Shown: in pieces, positions 1 through 9,777 of the stretch
Layout: each line of letters begins with the position of its first letter
Position numbering within the stretch: position 1 is the stretch's first letter
Assembly: GCA_938022935.1 (NCBI GenBank)
Contig: CALIHL010000029.1
Coordinates: 1 to 64,000 of the forward strand
Length of the DNA: 64,000 nt
Reading direction: 5' to 3'
Origin: an uncultured Saprospiraceae bacterium
GTDB taxonomy: Bacteria > Bacteroidota > Bacteroidia > Chitinophagales > Saprospiraceae
The notes under the pieces: generated by a model
What the model was told of the DNA's origin: nothing
Databases searched by the model: none
The model's input: the letters and a program-made list of their open reading frames with translations, nothing else
Program-made: the position numbers and the translations under genes

Positions 1-231
1 ATACCACACCAAGCCAATCTAAGGATCTCTCAGTTTGTGCAACGGATGCTCGGATTACGGGACGATCAGGTTCATAACAACATCCAGAAGTATGGTAATA
101 CTACTGCAGCTTCGATCCCAATCGCTTTAGCCGAGGCAAGAGATGAGGGTAAAATAAAAGAAGGAGATCTAGTTTGTCTTGCTGCCTTTGGTAGTGGTTT
201 TACTTGGGGGAGCGCACTTATTCGTTGGTAG
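1..231 (+). CDS. fabH: 3-oxoacyl-ACP synthase III (FabH), 3' portion only; gene begins before the window
   Basis: Frame 1 reads [46 protein letters not shown]...[27 protein letters not shown], with the FabH HQAN and NTTAASIP active-site motifs and a [13 protein letters not shown] terminus. Confidence 0.95.
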   Translation: MPHQANLRISQFVQRMLGLRDDQVHNNIQKYGNTTAASIPIALAEARDEGKIKEGDLVCLAAFGSGFTWGSALIRW

Positions 232-1087
232 GTTCGTCTTCTACGTTTAAGATTTCGCCGCAAAACTTACAATGAATTGCATCTGGGGCATGGCCTTCCA
301 AACTACAATATCGACATGATTGCGTAGTATATGCGTGGGGTTCATCATCGCTTCCGCCTTTAACTATCTCAGCACTTACGATACCTGTTGGGACCGCTAT
401 AACGGCGTAACCTACAATCATCAGTACAGCTGATAAAAATTGTCCTAAGGCCGTAGTAGGGACTATATCTCCAAATCCTACAGTAGTTATAGTAACAATG
501 GCCCAATATATCCCTCTTGGAATACTATCAAATTCACCATTGACTTGTCCTTCTACAAGATACATGACGGCACCAGAAATACATACGATGATCATAATAA
601 ATGAGACAAAGACTGTAAGCTTTGGGATCGAAGATCGAATCGAAGAAACTATAATGTTACCTTGATCTAAGAATGGAACCATCTTAAAGATTCTGAACAA
701 TCTCATCAACCTCAATGCTCTAAATACAAGAAGAGAATTGGTTCCAACTACGAGAATGCTTAAATATGTCGGGATGATCGAAAGTAGATCGATGATCCCG
801 TAAAAACTGAGAGCGTATTTTGACGGCCTTTGTACGCTCACGAGCCTCATGATATACTCGATAGTGAAAAAGATGGTAAACATCCACTCGACGATATAGA
901 GAACCTTCTTCGTTCCTGGGTTAAGATTAGGGAGACTTTCCCAACATACTGCTATTACACTGGCTACGATAGCTATGAGAAGTATGATGTCAAAGGACTT
1001 TCCCTTTACAGTGTCAGCTTCAAATATGACTTCATGAAGTTCGTCCTTCCAAGTCTTCTTTATGTGTGGTTTGCTCCCTGTGGGCAT
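218..1087 (-). CDS. Voltage-gated potassium channel-like ion transporter with C-terminal zinc-ribbon-like segment
   Basis: S4-like [13 protein letters not shown], selectivity filter TITTVGFGD, multiple TM helices, C-terminal CRYC...CKFC pair. Confidence 0.9.
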   Translation of the reverse strand: MPTGSKPHIKKTWKDELHEVIFEADTVKGKSFDIILLIAIVASVIAVCWESLPNLNPGTKKVLYIVEWMFTIFFTIEYIMRLVSVQRPSKYALSFYGIIDLLSIIPTYLSILVVGTNSLLVFRALRLMRLFRIFKMVPFLDQGNIIVSSIRSSIPKLTVFVSFIMIIVCISGAVMYLVEGQVNGEFDSIPRGIYWAIVTITTVGFGDIVPTTALGQFLSAVLMIVGYAVIAVPTGIVSAEIVKGGSDDEPHAYTTQSCRYCSLEGHAPDAIHCKFCGEILNVEDEPTNE

Positions 1088-1147
1088 TTAATTCCTTTGT
1101 AGGATAGAACAAAGATGGCGATAGCAGACGGATTAAGCAAAGGTCAT

Positions 1148-1477
1148 CTATACAAAGTCCTTATCACTCAACTCTGGATCAAAGTCTTCCATGTCCTCTG
1201 CGTCTGGATTTTGAGCTCTGCGTTTTCGCTTCAATCTTTCGTATTCGCGGTCTATCTCAGAGTCTTCCCACTCGTTGGTAAATATCTGGATTCCATGAAA
1301 AGCCACCGCGATTCCCCAACCAAGTATGGGGAATATGGCCCAAAAATAGTCTGTAGTAGATAAATTAAGAAGGATAAAAAAGATGCTCATCACTACCCAC
1401 GTGATGACATGAGAGTAGAACTTCTTTCTCTTCTTCACACGTTTTCGTGCATGCTCGTAAAGTTCTTGGGCTTCCAT
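1148..1477 (-). CDS. 2TM-domain small membrane protein
   Basis: 109 aa ORF with two hydrophobic helices and charged C-terminus, typical of Bacteroidota 2TM-domain proteins. Confidence 0.7.
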   Translation of the reverse strand: MEAQELYEHARKRVKKRKKFYSHVITWVVMSIFFILLNLSTTDYFWAIFPILGWGIAVAFHGIQIFTNEWEDSEIDREYERLKRKRRAQNPDAEDMEDFDPELSDKDFV

Positions 1478-1587
1478 TGCTTAAAAGTAATAGTTATTAG
1501 TTGCCTCTAACTTGATAATCGAAGTATGGCTGTATATCATAGATTAATGACAGGGACGCACATATATATGGTAAGTGCTAAGTTCTT

Positions 1588-2349
1588 CTATCTAACGAAT
1601 AACCAGTTGTTTTCACTAGAATGCTCCTCGCTATAAGAGTAACGATCTTCTGCAAACCCTTTGATCTCCTCCAGTTTTTTGATGCGATTCTTGATGATAT
1701 ATCTCGCCATCATTCCCCTTGCCACCTTGGCGGTAAATGATACAAACTTCAACTTGTCTCCTTTGTATTCTTTAAAGTTGATCGTCAGGATATCACCCTT
1801 AAGTTTGTCCTTCTTGATTGACTTAAAGTACTCTTCACTGGCGAGGTTGATAAGTGTTGATTCTTTAGATTCAGTAAGAGACTTGTTGATCTCATTGGTG
1901 ATCTTGTTGCCCCAATAATCATATAAGTTTTTTCCCTTGTCGGTGGATAGCTTCGTGCCCATCTCAAGACGATAAGGTTGCATCATGTCCAATGGTCTCA
2001 ATACTCCATACAGCCCAGACAATATCCTCAAGTGCTTTTGTGCAAAGTCGTAGTCTCTCTTATTAAAATCACTGACATCCAATCCTCTGTAGACATCACC
2101 AACAAAGGTGTCTACAGCCCTTTTTCCTTGCGACTCGTAGCCTCTCGGTTTAAAGGTTTTATAGCGACTGACATTTTCTCTTGCCAACTTTTCACTGATG
2201 GACATGAGTGATCGTAGCCCTTCGATATCATATTGCTTAAGTGTCTTAGCAAGCTTGTTAGCATCTGACTTCAGTACTGGTAAGCTATAATGGTCCCGCT
2301 CAGAGGGTGTCATGTCGAGGGACTTAGCAGGTGAGAGAACGATGATCAT
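1588..2349 (-). CDS. yaaA: Peroxide stress protein YaaA (DUF328)
   Basis: MIIVLSPAKSLDM N-terminus, LSGLYGVLRPLDMMQPYRLEMGTKL motif. Confidence 0.95.
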   Translation of the reverse strand: MIIVLSPAKSLDMTPSERDHYSLPVLKSDANKLAKTLKQYDIEGLRSLMSISEKLARENVSRYKTFKPRGYESQGKRAVDTFVGDVYRGLDVSDFNKRDYDFAQKHLRILSGLYGVLRPLDMMQPYRLEMGTKLSTDKGKNLYDYWGNKITNEINKSLTESKESTLINLASEEYFKSIKKDKLKGDILTINFKEYKGDKLKFVSFTAKVARGMMARYIIKNRIKKLEEIKGFAEDRYSYSEEHSSENNWLFVR

Positions 2350-2363
2350 AAGTGGTGTTTATT

Positions 2364-2399
2364 AAAAAAGCCGAAAAACACTGAATGCTTTTCGGCTTT
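2364..2399 (-). terminator. Intrinsic terminator downstream of the DUF1573 gene
   Basis: Minus strand AAAGCCGAAAA-loop-TTTTCGGCTTTTTTAAT: 11-bp stem followed by T tract. Confidence 0.8.
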
Positions 2400-2422
2400 A
2401 AAAAGTTTTTTCTTTTAAGAGA

Positions 2423-2890
2423 TTAGTTACCTGGCTTGAATAATCCAGTCTTTGGCTTTGGCACACTTTCTTCCTTTGCAGCCTTAGCTATCTTCCCTTT
2501 TACTTTAAGAACGATAGGGTCTCTATTTTCATTAGTTGTAAGAGTAACGGTCTTGTTGATCGTACCTACACGCTTTGTGTCGTATCTTACTTCTATCTCA
2601 GCTGTCTCACCTGGCATGATTGGCTCTTTAGGATATGTTGGTACTGTACATCCACAACTTCCTCTTGCATTTTTGATGATCAAAGGAGCATTCCCTGTAT
2701 TAGTGAACTTAGCTACTCTGAGTGGATCTGAGTGCTGTTCTATCTGTCCATAATCAACTACGAGATTGTCAAATGACATAACTGGTCCATCTACAACTTC
2801 TGTTGCAGCTGCGTCAGCTTGTGCTTGAATGGTTACACCGAGTCCTAAAGACAATGTCAAAACCAATAATACTTTAAAGATATTCATCAT
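2423..2890 (-). CDS. DUF1573 domain-containing secreted protein
   Basis: Signal peptide; FDNLVVDYGQIEQHSDPLRVAKFTNTGNAPLIIKNARGSCGCTVPTYPKEPIMPGETAEI, the classic DUF1573 pattern. Confidence 0.9.
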   Translation of the reverse strand: MMNIFKVLLVLTLSLGLGVTIQAQADAAATEVVDGPVMSFDNLVVDYGQIEQHSDPLRVAKFTNTGNAPLIIKNARGSCGCTVPTYPKEPIMPGETAEIEVRYDTKRVGTINKTVTLTTNENRDPIVLKVKGKIAKAAKEESVPKPKTGLFKPGN

Positions 2891-3069
2891 GTATAATTTA
2901 CTATGACAAAGATATAGAATACATAGCTTATATAAAAGGTCTTCTTGTGAATCCAGTGTTATTGTCTTGTTAACTGATTTTTGCGTAGACTTTTGGCCTA
3001 TTCTGTTGATAATTAGACCAGTGTCATATTGTCAAAGAGCTTACATTTGCAGTCGTCAACGCAGCCAAT

Positions 3070-5484
3070 ATGAACCTACCGCAGGACCTAGATAGCCCGA
3101 TCTTAGAGAAGATATTGTACAAAGAGGGAGGCAAGAAGAAAAGCTTCTTGAATGAAGTGATCGAGGATTTTTGGTTGGCTCTTGTCAGTAGAGAACTCAG
3201 TATCCAAGGCCGCCGGGAAGTATTGACCGGTAAAGCGAAGTTTGGTGTCTTTGGCGACGGTAAGGAACTTGCGCAGATAGCCATGGCCAAAGCCTTTAAA
3301 AAAGGAGATCATAGAGCAGGTTACTATCGTGACCAAACGCTTATGATGGCACTGGGGATTACGACTCCAGAACAGTTTTTAGCGCAGATGTATGCGGATC
3401 CTCACAATGATCCTTTCTCAGGTGGTCGACAGATGACAGGTCACTTTGCTACTCCATATATAGATGATGAAGGCAAGTGGACTAATCATCTGAACGAATA
3501 CAACATAAGCGCTGGCATAAGCTGTACAGCGGGTCAGATGGGCCGAGCGCTGGGCTTAGCATTTGCATCAAAGAAATATCGAGAAATCGAATTAGGAGAA
3601 GAGTACGATGCGTTTTCAGACAATGGTAATGAGATCTGCTTCTGTACGATCGGTGACGCGAGTACAAGTGAAGGAGTATTTTGGGAAACCATGAACGCCG
3701 CTGCTGTCGAGAAAGTGCCACTACTTGTGGCAGTCTGGGATGACGGATATGGTATATCAGTGCCTATAGAAAAGCAAACTGTAAAAGGTAGCATATCAAG
3801 AGCTTTAGAAGGTTTTTTACGTGATGAATACGGTGATGGCCTGGACCTTTATACGGTTAATGGTTATGACTACCAGCAACTTTGCCTCACCTTTGAAAAG
3901 GCTGCAAAGAAGGTCAGAAAGAAACATGTCCCAGCGCTGGTCCACGTAAAGAATATGACCCAGCAACAAGGACATAGTACCTCTGGATCACACGAGCGAT
4001 ATAAGTCCAAAGAGCGGCTGCAGTGGGAGAAGGACTTTGATTGTAATAAAAAGATGAAGCAATGGCTCATCAAAAACAACATACTTTCTGAAGAGCGGAT
4101 CGCAGAGATGGAGAAAGAAGCAAGGTCTTTTGTTTCTGGACGCAAGAAAAAGGCTTGGGCGGATTTTCAAGAGCCCAATGAGCAGTGTCGCAAATCATTT
4201 CAATCAGTATTAGACTCAATGACATCAATTGATGAAGATGTCAAAACAACGTTTCAAAATGAGTTGTTGGATTTAGTATTTCCCTCGAGGGGAGAAGTAG
4301 TTCAGATCGCTCGTAACTTTGTATACCACTTACATGCTCATGAGATTGACATACCATCTGAGGTGATATCTTTTATCGACAAGCATAATGCTTCAATAAA
4401 AGAGGACTTTGGAACACATCTATACTCCAACGATGAAAAGTCTCCCCTTTTTGTCCCTGTAGTGCATCCAGAGTATAATGTTGACTCACCAGAAATGCCT
4501 GGTTATCAGGTGATCAACGAGTTTTTTGATACCGCTTTTAGCAAATATCCAGGCTTGTTGGCATTTGGAGAAGATGTAGGAAAGATAGGCGATGTGAACC
4601 AAGGTATGGCAGGCCTCCAAGAAAAGTATGGAGAGGCTCGAGTATTTGATGCAGGTATCCGAGAATGGACGATCATGGGTCAAGGTGCAGGTCTTGCTAT
4701 GCGCGGACTACAACCGATAGCTGAGATACAATACCTTGATTATCTCGCATATGCCTTGCCTATCTTAACTGATGATGTCGCAACTCTTAGGTATAGAAGT
4801 AATGGAACTCAGCAAGTACCAATGATCATAAGAACGAGAGGGCATAGGTTAGAAGGTATATGGCATACAGGATCGCCACTGGGTATGATGATCAATTCTT
4901 TAAGAGGTATACACATCTTGACACCGCGTAACATGGTGCAGGCAGCTGGTATGTACAACACACTGCTTCAAGGCAATGACCCAGGTATCATCATCGAGTG
5001 TTTGAATGGTTATAGATTAAAGGAGAGACTTCCGTCAAATATGGGCGAATATACCGTCCCACTTGGTATGCCTGAAGTGCTTATAGAAGGAGATCATATA
5101 ACTGTGGTTACTTACGGTAGTTGTGTGCGTTATGCGATGTCTGCTGCGGTGAAGTTGAGAGACTTCGGTATCTCGGTAGAGCTAATAGATGTACAGAGCT
5201 TGCTTCCTTTTGACCTTGAGCGTGTTATTGTTAACTCTCTGAGAAAGACCAACAAGATTTTGTTCTTAGATGAAGATGTGCCAGGTGGCGCATCTGCTTA
5301 CATGATGCAACAAGTCTTAGAAGTGCAGGATGGGTTTAAGTTTCTTGACTCAAGGCCTTACACGTTGACAGCTAAAGATCACAGGACGCCGTATGGCAAT
5401 GATGGAGACTACTACGCCAAGCCGCAGACCGAAGATATAGTAGAGTTAGTCTATGAGATCGTCTTCGAGGCAAAAATGTTCTGA
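3070..5484 (+). CDS. 2-oxoacid dehydrogenase E1 component, fused alpha and beta subunits (thiamine diphosphate-dependent)
   Basis: 804 aa; N-terminal E1-alpha (GDASTSEGVFWETMNAA), C-terminal E1-beta (FGEDVGKIGDVNQGMAGLQEKYGEARVFDAGIREWTIMGQGAGLAMRG). Confidence 0.92.
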   Translation: MNLPQDLDSPILEKILYKEGGKKKSFLNEVIEDFWLALVSRELSIQGRREVLTGKAKFGVFGDGKELAQIAMAKAFKKGDHRAGYYRDQTLMMALGITTPEQFLAQMYADPHNDPFSGGRQMTGHFATPYIDDEGKWTNHLNEYNISAGISCTAGQMGRALGLAFASKKYREIELGEEYDAFSDNGNEICFCTIGDASTSEGVFWETMNAAAVEKVPLLVAVWDDGYGISVPIEKQTVKGSISRALEGFLRDEYGDGLDLYTVNGYDYQQLCLTFEKAAKKVRKKHVPALVHVKNMTQQQGHSTSGSHERYKSKERLQWEKDFDCNKKMKQWLIKNNILSEERIAEMEKEARSFVSGRKKKAWADFQEPNEQCRKSFQSVLDSMTSIDEDVKTTFQNELLDLVFPSRGEVVQIARNFVYHLHAHEIDIPSEVISFIDKHNASIKEDFGTHLYSNDEKSPLFVPVVHPEYNVDSPEMPGYQVINEFFDTAFSKYPGLLAFGEDVGKIGDVNQGMAGLQEKYGEARVFDAGIREWTIMGQGAGLAMRGLQPIAEIQYLDYLAYALPILTDDVATLRYRSNGTQQVPMIIRTRGHRLEGIWHTGSPLGMMINSLRGIHILTPRNMVQAAGMYNTLLQGNDPGIIIECLNGYRLKERLPSNMGEYTVPLGMPEVLIEGDHITVVTYGSCVRYAMSAAVKLRDFGISVELIDVQSLLPFDLERVIVNSLRKTNKILFLDEDVPGGASAYMMQQVLEVQDGFKFLDSRPYTLTAKDHRTPYGNDGDYYAKPQTEDIVELVYEIVFEAKMF

Positions 5485-5589
5485 AGTGCGAGCACCTTAC
5501 TTATAAGTTGTTAATATTTCGTAAAGCGAACATGTTAGGGTCTTTATATATTAAATATTTAACTAATATTGTAGGCTAACGAAGTACTA

Positions 5590-6315
5590 TTGAGGCACCT
5601 TATTATCATTCCTACATACAATGAGAAAGAGAATGTATCGGCTATCATAGATGCTGTCTTGGCGTTATCCCATACAGAAGTACTTATAGTTGATGATAAT
5701 TCTCCAGATGGCACTTCCGCTATCGTCGAGCAGAAACAAGGAGCTCAACAAGGCAATCGAATACATATAATAAAAAGAAAAGGGAAGCTTGGGCTTGGAA
5801 CAGCATATATAGCGGGCTTTAAGTATGCTTTAGAGCTAGGCGTAGACTATATATCAGAGATGGATGCAGACTTTAGCCATAATCCTGAAGATCTGCTTAG
5901 GCTTAGAAAGGCTTGTGAAGAAGGAGCGGATGTTGCTATAGGGTCTAGATATGTACCTGGTGGAGGATTTGAAAATTGGCCTAAGAATAGGATACTGATC
6001 TCTCGTGGTGGATCTCTATATGTGCAGATATTGACTTTTATGCCTATAAAAGATCCAACTGCTGGTTTTATGTGCTACAGCAGGAGAGTGCTCGAGTCTA
6101 TCAACTTAGATAAGATTGGGTTCACTGGATATGCTTTTCAGATAGAAATGAAATATGTAGCATGGAAGCTTGGGTTTAGTCTTAAAGAGGTGCCTATCAT
6201 ATTTAAAGAGAGAGAGCTTGGCGTATCAAAGATGAGTGCGGGTATCATAAAAGAAGCAGTTGGCGGTGTGCTAAAGCTGCGACTTAGAAATATAAAGAAG
6301 TACTACAAAAAGTAG
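5590..6315 (+). CDS. GT2 glycosyltransferase, polyprenol-phosphate mannosyltransferase-like; TTG start
   Basis: IIIPTYNEKENV, VDDNSPDGT, EMDADFSHNPEDL, FKERELGVSKMS motifs. Confidence 0.9.
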   Translation: MRHLIIIPTYNEKENVSAIIDAVLALSHTEVLIVDDNSPDGTSAIVEQKQGAQQGNRIHIIKRKGKLGLGTAYIAGFKYALELGVDYISEMDADFSHNPEDLLRLRKACEEGADVAIGSRYVPGGGFENWPKNRILISRGGSLYVQILTFMPIKDPTAGFMCYSRRVLESINLDKIGFTGYAFQIEMKYVAWKLGFSLKEVPIIFKERELGVSKMSAGIIKEAVGGVLKLRLRNIKKYYKK

Positions 6316-6354
6316 GGAAGCTAGGTCATTTGACCGCGATTTAAAGGCTCGACC

Positions 6355-7776
6355 TTATCTTACCAATAAGATATCTCCGGTTATTTGCTCAATTGAGCCA
6401 TCTACGAACTCTACTTCTGCCATATAGATATATACGCCCGTGTCAATCAGGTCGCCATTTCGGGTTCCATCCCATCCTTTGGATTCATCATTGATGAGAT
6501 GTCGACCCACACTATGTATAGGCACTCCCCAACGATTGAATACCTTAAACTGATGGACAATAGCAGCCCCTTCTAAACTTCTGATCATGAAGATGTCGTT
6601 TTCTCCATCTCCGTCGGGTGTGAATATATTAGCAGCATAAACATCCTTGTAAGCCAGTTCAGGCTTAACCGTTATGGCATGTTCATATACACAGTCGTTG
6701 TTGTCTGTGATCATCACAAGAATTTCACTATCTCCGTCAAATTTGCCGAAAGGCGTAAAGCAATCATCGCAAGTAAGTTCTCCTTCGCTTGACCAAAAGA
6801 TATCTTTTATGTCTTTAGTCTCAAGATTGTTCAGACTAAGTTGGACCGGGATCACTTGATGGCGATAGAACAGTTCCTCACCTGCTCTTACAGCCACAGA
6901 ACGTCCTTCGATACGTGTGACTTCTGTTTGTATACTATCCTTACACCCGAGCACATCTGTAACAGTCAAGGTAACAGTGCCAGGCTCTCTTATTTCTATT
7001 GATGATGTAGTATCGCCAGTTGACCACCTGTAAGCTTGAAAGCCATCTGAGTGTAATATCGTTACCTCATCAGGACAAAGAACCTTGTCGCCAGTGATAG
7101 GTATCTCCTTTTCGACATAGACATGAACTTCTTGGCTTTTCTTGTTGCTACAGCCATCATGGTCCTCAACTGTTATGTCATACATGCCTGATTCGTCAGC
7201 CATGATATCACTCTTATTAAGCTCTTGGCCTTCAGTGTCAGACCACATGTAGTTGTTAAAGGGGGCGTCAACAGTTAGCTGTCTGATTTTATCCACACAT
7301 TCTGATCCGGAAACCACTATATCATATTGTCTGAAAAGTCCCAAGGTGTCCTTAGCTATACAGTTGAAACCTTTCTTACAAGACCAAATATCCATTAAGT
7401 TCTTAGTGAAAGTAAAATCTGTGTATTCGTCAAAATCTTTACAATCATGTATATCTGGGCCCACTAAGCAATGAGCAATAGGAGACCCTTGGTCATTGTA
7501 AATCTTTATAAATGAACTTTGAGCATCGCAAGCATATCGCAGTCGAAACAAGGTTCGGCCTTGCTTATCTTCAAATCGTTTGAAAGTTGGGGGCGAAAGA
7601 CAAGTCTGGCAGAGTGATGTTTGATACCTTATACTATCAACCATGTCCAATATCCAGGCGTTGGACGGTTCGTTGATATCATACTTAGTATAAGTAGTAC
7701 GATTCTGTGCTTGAGCTGACAAGGACAGAATAGAGATAAGGTAGATGCTTGATACTATGATTAAATTCTTCATCAT
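6355..7776 (-). CDS. Secreted protein with gliding motility-associated C-terminal domain (CHU_C / T9SS type B sorting-like)
   Basis: Signal peptide MMKNLIIVSSIYLISILSLSAQA; C-terminal ANIFTPDGDGENDIF...FKVFNRWGVPIH...GWDGTRNGDLIDTGVYIYMAEVEF. Confidence 0.9.
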   Translation of the reverse strand: MMKNLIIVSSIYLISILSLSAQAQNRTTYTKYDINEPSNAWILDMVDSIRYQTSLCQTCLSPPTFKRFEDKQGRTLFRLRYACDAQSSFIKIYNDQGSPIAHCLVGPDIHDCKDFDEYTDFTFTKNLMDIWSCKKGFNCIAKDTLGLFRQYDIVVSGSECVDKIRQLTVDAPFNNYMWSDTEGQELNKSDIMADESGMYDITVEDHDGCSNKKSQEVHVYVEKEIPITGDKVLCPDEVTILHSDGFQAYRWSTGDTTSSIEIREPGTVTLTVTDVLGCKDSIQTEVTRIEGRSVAVRAGEELFYRHQVIPVQLSLNNLETKDIKDIFWSSEGELTCDDCFTPFGKFDGDSEILVMITDNNDCVYEHAITVKPELAYKDVYAANIFTPDGDGENDIFMIRSLEGAAIVHQFKVFNRWGVPIHSVGRHLINDESKGWDGTRNGDLIDTGVYIYMAEVEFVDGSIEQITGDILLVR

Positions 7777-8068
7777 ATTATGATAAATCATGATATCTAT
7801 AGCGATTATCGTACCAAAAATGAATAAACTATTGTAAATGGTCAAAACTTGAGGTTGTTGATGATGCAGACAAGAAGTAACATAACCTATTGCAAATCAT
7901 GATATAATATATTAATTTTGATAGTAATACGAAAGTATTGAACCAACCGCAAGCTTTTCTGCTACCTGAGAGAAGTGCAATTCATAATGAGATAGATTAT
8001 AATGTATAAACAGTCCGTTTACAACGAGCTATATATTATAAATAAATGCATATGTTTTGTAAGTTTTG

Positions 8069-8093
8069 TGGTAGGAAGTGGGAGATAGTGGGA
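8069..8093 (+). promoter_or_regulatory. Putative MraZ operator upstream of mraZ
   Basis: Three repeats with exact 10-nt period: TGGTA-N5-TGGGA-N5-TGGGA, matching the TGGGN-repeat architecture known for MraZ sites. Confidence 0.75.
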
Positions 8094-8129
8094 AACTGCC
8101 TTTACATTTGAGGCATAAGGCGTTAAAGC

Positions 8130-8585
8130 TTGTACCACTTTACAGGAGAATATGATTGTAAGATTGATGCGAAAGGACGAGTCCGATTACCATCAGCGTT
8201 GGTTCGCCAGATTGGCGGGGCAAATCAGAATTTTACTGTCAATAGAGGTTTTGAGCAGCACCTTATAATGTATCCCAAAGAAGTTTGGGATCGAAAGACG
8301 AAAGAGATAAATCAATTGAACATTTACAAGAAGCAGCACCGTCAGGTAATCCGATATTTCTATCGAGGTGCTACCGAGGTTAATCTGGATAAAGCAGATC
8401 GAGTCTTACTCCCCAAAAGTTTGCTCGAATATGCTGGAATCCAGGGAGCGGTTGTTCTTTTTGCTTATCAAGACCAAATTGAGATATGGTCTAAGAAGCA
8501 TTATGAAAGAATGATCGATCAGGAACCCGAAGATTTCTCCAGTATCGCCGATCAAGTATTTGGTGATGATGCTGCCGAGGTATAA
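8130..8585 (+). CDS. mraZ: Transcriptional regulator MraZ (TTG start)
   Basis: MYHFTGEYDCKIDAKGRVRLPSALVRQ; first gene of dcw cluster. Confidence 0.96.
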   Translation: MYHFTGEYDCKIDAKGRVRLPSALVRQIGGANQNFTVNRGFEQHLIMYPKEVWDRKTKEINQLNIYKKQHRQVIRYFYRGATEVNLDKADRVLLPKSLLEYAGIQGAVVLFAYQDQIEIWSKKHYERMIDQEPEDFSSIADQVFGDDAAEV

Positions 8586-9493
8586 TGAACGAGAGATCTC
8601 ATACTTACCATACTCCAGTCCTGCTGGAAGAAACAATTGACTTACTAAATATAGACCCTGGGGGTGTATATGTTGATGTGACTTTTGGAGGCGGAGGACA
8701 TTCCCGACCGATTTTACACCGGATGAATGCCAAAGGGCGACTATTCGGATTTGATCAAGATGAGCAGGCTAAGGCCAATGTAATCGATGATGCACGATTC
8801 ACTTTTGTGCGAGGTAACTTTCAGTACATCTCGCATTTTATAAAGTACTACGGTGTTCATGGGGTTGACGGCATACTAGCAGATCTGGGCGTATCATCAT
8901 TTCATTTTGATGAACCGTCTCGTGGCTTTTCTTATCGCTTTGACAGCAAGTTAGACATGCGTATGAATCAAGACGGCGCGCTAACTGCACAAGATGTATT
9001 GGCTAATTACAGTCAAAAGCAACTGCAGCATATATTCTCAACATATGGAGAGTTGCGCAATGCTAAGACTTTTAGTGCAGCGATTTGTGAAGTTAGAAGT
9101 GCTGGCAAGATTGAAGAAGTGAGGCATCTGTTGGATATAATCGGCAGGGTCTACCGTGGAGATCGACAGCGTTATACTTCTCAGGTGTTTCAGGCACTGA
9201 GGATTGAGGTGAACGATGAAGTGGGAACTTTGAAGACGTTCTTGGCAAATGCCATTAATCTTCTTGCAGTAGGAGGGCGATTGGTGGTGATCACTTATCA
9301 TTCTTTAGAAGATAAGATTGTAAAAGTTGCCATGAAGGGGGAAGGTAGTGTGCATGTGCAATATGACGAGTTTGGTCGAAGAACAAGCAGATTAAAGCAG
9401 ATAACGAAGAAGCCAATTGTGCCTTCTGAGTCTGAGGTAGATAGAAACAGTCGCGCGGCAAGTGCAAAATTGCGTGTGATTGAGAAATTATAA
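8585..9493 (+). CDS. rsmH: 16S rRNA (cytosine1402-N4)-methyltransferase RsmH
   Basis: HTPVLLEETIDLL, DVTFGGGGHSR, DGILADLGVSSFHFD, ITYHSLEDKIVK. Confidence 0.97.
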   Translation: MNERSHTYHTPVLLEETIDLLNIDPGGVYVDVTFGGGGHSRPILHRMNAKGRLFGFDQDEQAKANVIDDARFTFVRGNFQYISHFIKYYGVHGVDGILADLGVSSFHFDEPSRGFSYRFDSKLDMRMNQDGALTAQDVLANYSQKQLQHIFSTYGELRNAKTFSAAICEVRSAGKIEEVRHLLDIIGRVYRGDRQRYTSQVFQALRIEVNDEVGTLKTFLANAINLLAVGGRLVVITYHSLEDKIVKVAMKGEGSVHVQYDEFGRRTSRLKQITKKPIVPSESEVDRNSRAASAKLRVIEKL

Positions 9494-9777
9494 TGATGGC
9501 AAAACGTATCGGAATATCGAAGCTCTATGATTGGGTGCCATATTTTGGCCTGGTGTGTTTATTGGTTCTTTGTTACATAGCTACAGTTCATAGTACTGAG
9601 GCTAAGATTAGAAAGATTAATCAGAAGCATAAGGAGATTGAAGATATCAGAAGAGAATATATCTCTATAAAAAGAGATGTGCAGCACGAAGGTACGCTGT
9701 ATGAAGTGGCGAAAGAAGTGAAGGGAGTGGATATGATGGATGAGATTCATATACCCAAGAAAATTGAAAAGATATAA
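9493..9777 (+). CDS. ftsL: FtsL-like cell division protein
   Basis: Short bitopic membrane protein with coiled-coil segment between rsmH and ftsI. Confidence 0.75.
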   Translation: MMAKRIGISKLYDWVPYFGLVCLLVLCYIATVHSTEAKIRKINQKHKEIEDIRREYISIKRDVQHEGTLYEVAKEVKGVDMMDEIHIPKKIEKI

